64,000 bases of DNA from contig OY821740.1 of the NCBI GenBank assembly GCA_963682055.1, forward strand, positions 45,590,795 to 45,654,794. Reading direction: 5' to 3'. Under the pieces are notes generated by a model that did not search any database, was not told the DNA's origin, and saw nothing but the letters and a program-made list of their open reading frames with translations. Each line of letters starts with the position of its first letter. Within the stretch, counting starts at the first letter, position 1. Shown one piece after another: positions 61,868 through 64,000 of this stretch. The DNA comes from Primula veris (Eukaryota > Streptophyta > Magnoliopsida > Ericales > Primulaceae). The position numbers and the translations under genes were made by a program.

Positions 61868-62542
61868 TGTCAGTGTCCCCTCGTCCGGACCGATATCACC
61901 ACAGAAACAAACAAACCGGGGCCCTGTACAGTGTATGTCTCATCACCCCGGTTCGTTACCAAACGGGGTGAAGCTAGGCCGGCCCGAAGAAGCGTGTCGA
62001 GTACGCTTCCCCAATTAATGCTGCTGACCCCCCTGGGGGACCCTCCTGACGTTTCACCTACGTGGCCCAATCACAGGCCACCTCCCAGTGGGCCCCGGAA
62101 GAGGACAATACCCTTGTCAGAGTCATAAATGTCTTGACGCCGTTGGATCAACATCTTACAGTACAGTAATCCAAGGGCTATTACGCCTCTGATCACACTA
62201 TAAATACCCCCACTGATGCCACTTAGTAGGGGACGCACAAAGAGAGAGAAGAGAGATAAAGCTTAAACAACCCGGACCCCCTGAACACTATCTGTACCAC
62301 TGGATACACCGACCTGTAACCGGCCCGGTCCCTCACCCTTTATTATATTCCTACTTTCGGTTAACATCAATACTGACTTGATCGTCGGAGAGGGAAAACC
62401 CGGCAACAACCCCGGGCCCCTGTTCGTACCTTGTGCAGGCACGAAGACGACCTGACCGCCGGAGCCTACCTGACCACCTCGGAAGATCGGAGCCAACGCG
62501 AAATCGATTAAGTCGAGCTTGGGAAGAAAATCAAGCTCGCCA
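61868..62542 (+). mobile_element. 5' LTR of a Ty3/gypsy-type retrotransposon
   Basis: Base composition rises sharply in GC at about 61860. The LTR likely starts TGTCAGTGTCCCC and ends CTCGCCA two bases before the primer-binding site, about 675 bp. A TATA box lies at 62199-62206 (TATAAATA). The matching 3' LTR lies outside the window, so the borders are provisional. Confidence 0.65.
62199..62206 (+). promoter_or_regulatory. TATA box of the LTR promoter
   Basis: TATAAATA lies within the LTR, about 330 bp after its start. Confidence 0.6.
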
Positions 62543-62544
62543 AT

Positions 62545-62562
62545 TGGCGCCGTCTGTGGGAA
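62545..62562 (+). other. Putative primer-binding site
   Basis: TGGCGCCGTCTGTGGGAA directly follows the LTR. TGGCGCCGT is complementary to the 3' end of a plant tRNA-Asp (CCA included); the rest diverges. Similar sites occur in plant Tat-type gypsy elements. Confidence 0.6.
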
Positions 62563-62612
62563 ACTTGTAGCGCGTTAGCTTCGACTCCCCGCCCTTAAAA
62601 AAAAAAAAAAAC

Positions 62613-64000
62613 ATGTCTGGCAACAACCGATTTGACACCCCCTCGTCTCGACCTCCCCACGTTCTTGGGATGCCGAGAACGCTCTCTTTTGATGAGACCC
62701 CTAGGACCGCCTCTACCAGAGAGCCGGCTCCCTTGATCGCAACAGCTCCCGCGCCGCGATCGCGGGCCGAGCTAACAGAGATGATGATCGATATCCACCA
62801 AAAAGAGCTCGTCGCTCTTGCGGCCCAGAAAGCCCTAATAGCCTCGCTGATGGAGCTGGAACCCGAGCCCGCTCAAGGCGCGAGCCAAGACAAATCGGTC
62901 CCTGTCCCCGTTAGAAGCGTGATGTCCAGGTTGGGACCCCTCCGACGACCCCCCCTAGAGACTCCCAGAGAGCCGGCTAGGGGTGCGGAGTCGGAGCATT
63001 CCCAAGAAGGAAATTCTCGCCGTGATAACGAGCGGAGTATACATTCTCGGCTCCGTTGGCAGGATGATGGTCGGGACTCACGGCCGGAATCTAGTCATGC
63101 CCGAACTGATAAGCCACCTAGGACACGGAGACGTGGCCGCCGTGGACGGCACGATGCAGCTGGTGAGGCAGCGTTGAAAATTGTGGCCTCGACCCGCAGC
63201 ACCCCGTTCTCGGACGAAATTGAATACAGTGTCCCCCCCCAGAACTTTATCGCCCCTATCCTCCAAACCTTCAACGCGGACTCTGATCCAGAGGCTCATC
63301 TCCGACACTACCGATACCAGATGAACCATTGGTCACACCTTGACCAATTAATGTGCAGGTGCTTTCCCGCTAGCCTGGGGAGGCTCGCTAGTAAGTGGTT
63401 CCAGTCCCTGCCCGTCAATTCTATCCATTGTTGGGACGACCTAGCTTATGACTTCGCACACCGGTTCATAAACTTGAAGGAGAGAGCTGCCCAACCGGAA
63501 CAACTCTATCAAGTGAGGGTCCAATCTAAAGAGACCCTCGAGAATTATGATAGTCGGTTTTGGCTGAAGCATGCCGAATGCGCAGACTGCCCCGACTCCA
63601 CTGCCATAGCTGCCTTCAGGCAAAACATGGTAGTTGGGAGCAGGATCCGAAACGAGATGATCGCGACCCCCCCTAACTCTGTCCCTCAACTCAGGTCCCT
63701 CATAAAACAGCATATCGACATAGAGAAGGACATGAGATCCGCTGGGGCAACACGTTCTGTAGCCCTTATCGACCAGCCAGGAGAACGGTTCGTCACGACG
63801 AGCCCTCGAAGAAACCGGCCTATAGCGGAAAGGATGGAGCGGCCACGAACGGGAAGAAACCCTCAACCGGCCCCTAAAAGAAGAAAAGAGGATCCCCAAC
63901 GTGGGCATCAAACCCCTATCGCCTCGGAGACGGGCGCTGCCTATTCCACCACCTTTCGCCTACCTCTCGTCGACCTTCTTAACCAGATTGAGAACGAGCC
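62613..64000 (+). CDS. Retrotransposon gag polyprotein, open to the window end
   Basis: A frame without stop runs from ATG 62613 to the last base (at least 462 codons). It follows a poly-A-like tract and the primer-binding site. The first 180 or so residues are Pro/Arg/Ser-rich and disordered-looking. About residues 205-330 carry a plant gag (Retrotrans_gag) signature: FNADSDPEAHLRHY, ASKWFQSLP, WDDLAYDFAHRFI, and LENYDSRFW. A basic RRNRP...KRRKED segment follows. Gag forms the virus-like particle. Protease, reverse transcriptase and integrase would lie beyond the window. The intact frame suggests a recent insertion. A Tat/Retand-like lineage is guessed from the primer site and gag style. Confidence 0.85.
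   Translation, partial: MSGNNRFDTPSSRPPHVLGMPRTLSFDETPRTASTREPAPLIATAPAPRSRAELTEMMIDIHQKELVALAAQKALIASLMELEPEPAQGASQDKSVPVPVRSVMSRLGPLRRPPLETPREPARGAESEHSQEGNSRRDNERSIHSRLRWQDDGRDSRPESSHARTDKPPRTRRRGRRGRHDAAGEAALKIVASTRSTPFSDEIEYSVPPQNFIAPILQTFNADSDPEAHLRHYRYQMNHWSHLDQLMCRCFPASLGRLASKWFQSLPVNSIHCWDDLAYDFAHRFINLKERAAQPEQLYQVRVQSKETLENYDSRFWLKHAECADCPDSTAIAAFRQNMVVGSRIRNEMIATPPNSVPQLRSLIKQHIDIEKDMRSAGATRSVALIDQPGERFVTTSPRRNRPIAERMERPRTGRNPQPAPKRRKEDPQRGHQTPIASETGAAYSTTFRLPLVDLLNQIENE

Noticed and set aside
63441..63911. 156-aa open frame on the minus strand
   Set aside because: It is the antisense shadow of the gag frame.
1..64000. CRISPR arrays, operons, ribosome binding sites
   Set aside because: The window is plant nuclear DNA; the tandem repeats present are degenerate and lack regular spacers.

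Overview
The window is eudicot nuclear DNA. It is AT-rich, has spliced plant-type genes, plant MITEs and a Ty3/gypsy-type LTR retrotransposon at the right end. Nothing identifies the species. Five complete protein-coding genes plus one retrotransposon gag frame can be read. All gene models are reconstructed by eye from GT-AG junctions and family conservation.

Layout: 1-2.9 kb is intergenic, with a 0.4-kb foldback element. 2985-7749 (+) is PDX1 (pyridoxal 5'-phosphate synthase), three exons, with a degenerate repeat array in intron 1 that contains copies of exon 1 fragments. 7.75-14.2 kb is intergenic, with a nearly perfect miRNA-like hairpin and several foldback elements. 14289-20127 (+) and 33815-41236 (+) are two nine-exon phosphoinositide-specific phospholipase C genes, called PLC-A and PLC-B here. 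PLC-A looks standard; PLC-B is diverged in its C2 domain and X/Y linker and carries several mobile elements in its introns. The 13.7 kb between them holds a PIF/Harbinger-like element, hAT elements, a promoter/leader-like segment with no visible coding exon, and a 2-kb tandem duplication carrying two decayed tRNA-Pro genes.

Three genes then lie on the minus strand: mitochondrial ribosomal protein S18 (43686-46337), ER omega-3 fatty acid desaturase FAD3 (48196-51617) and the SF3b subunit PHF5A/Rds3 (55917-56249, with a likely 5'UTR exon near 59 kb). From 61.87 kb a GC-richer LTR retrotransposon begins: LTR, primer-binding site, and a gag frame that runs out of the window.

The genes do not form a pathway. 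They are vitamin B6 synthesis, phosphoinositide signalling, mitochondrial translation, linolenate synthesis and pre-mRNA splicing. The most informative features are structural: exon and splice-site fragments copied into introns (PDX1, MRPS18), asymmetric divergence of the two PLC genes, an occupied/empty hAT site within the tandem duplication, and the miRNA-like hairpin.
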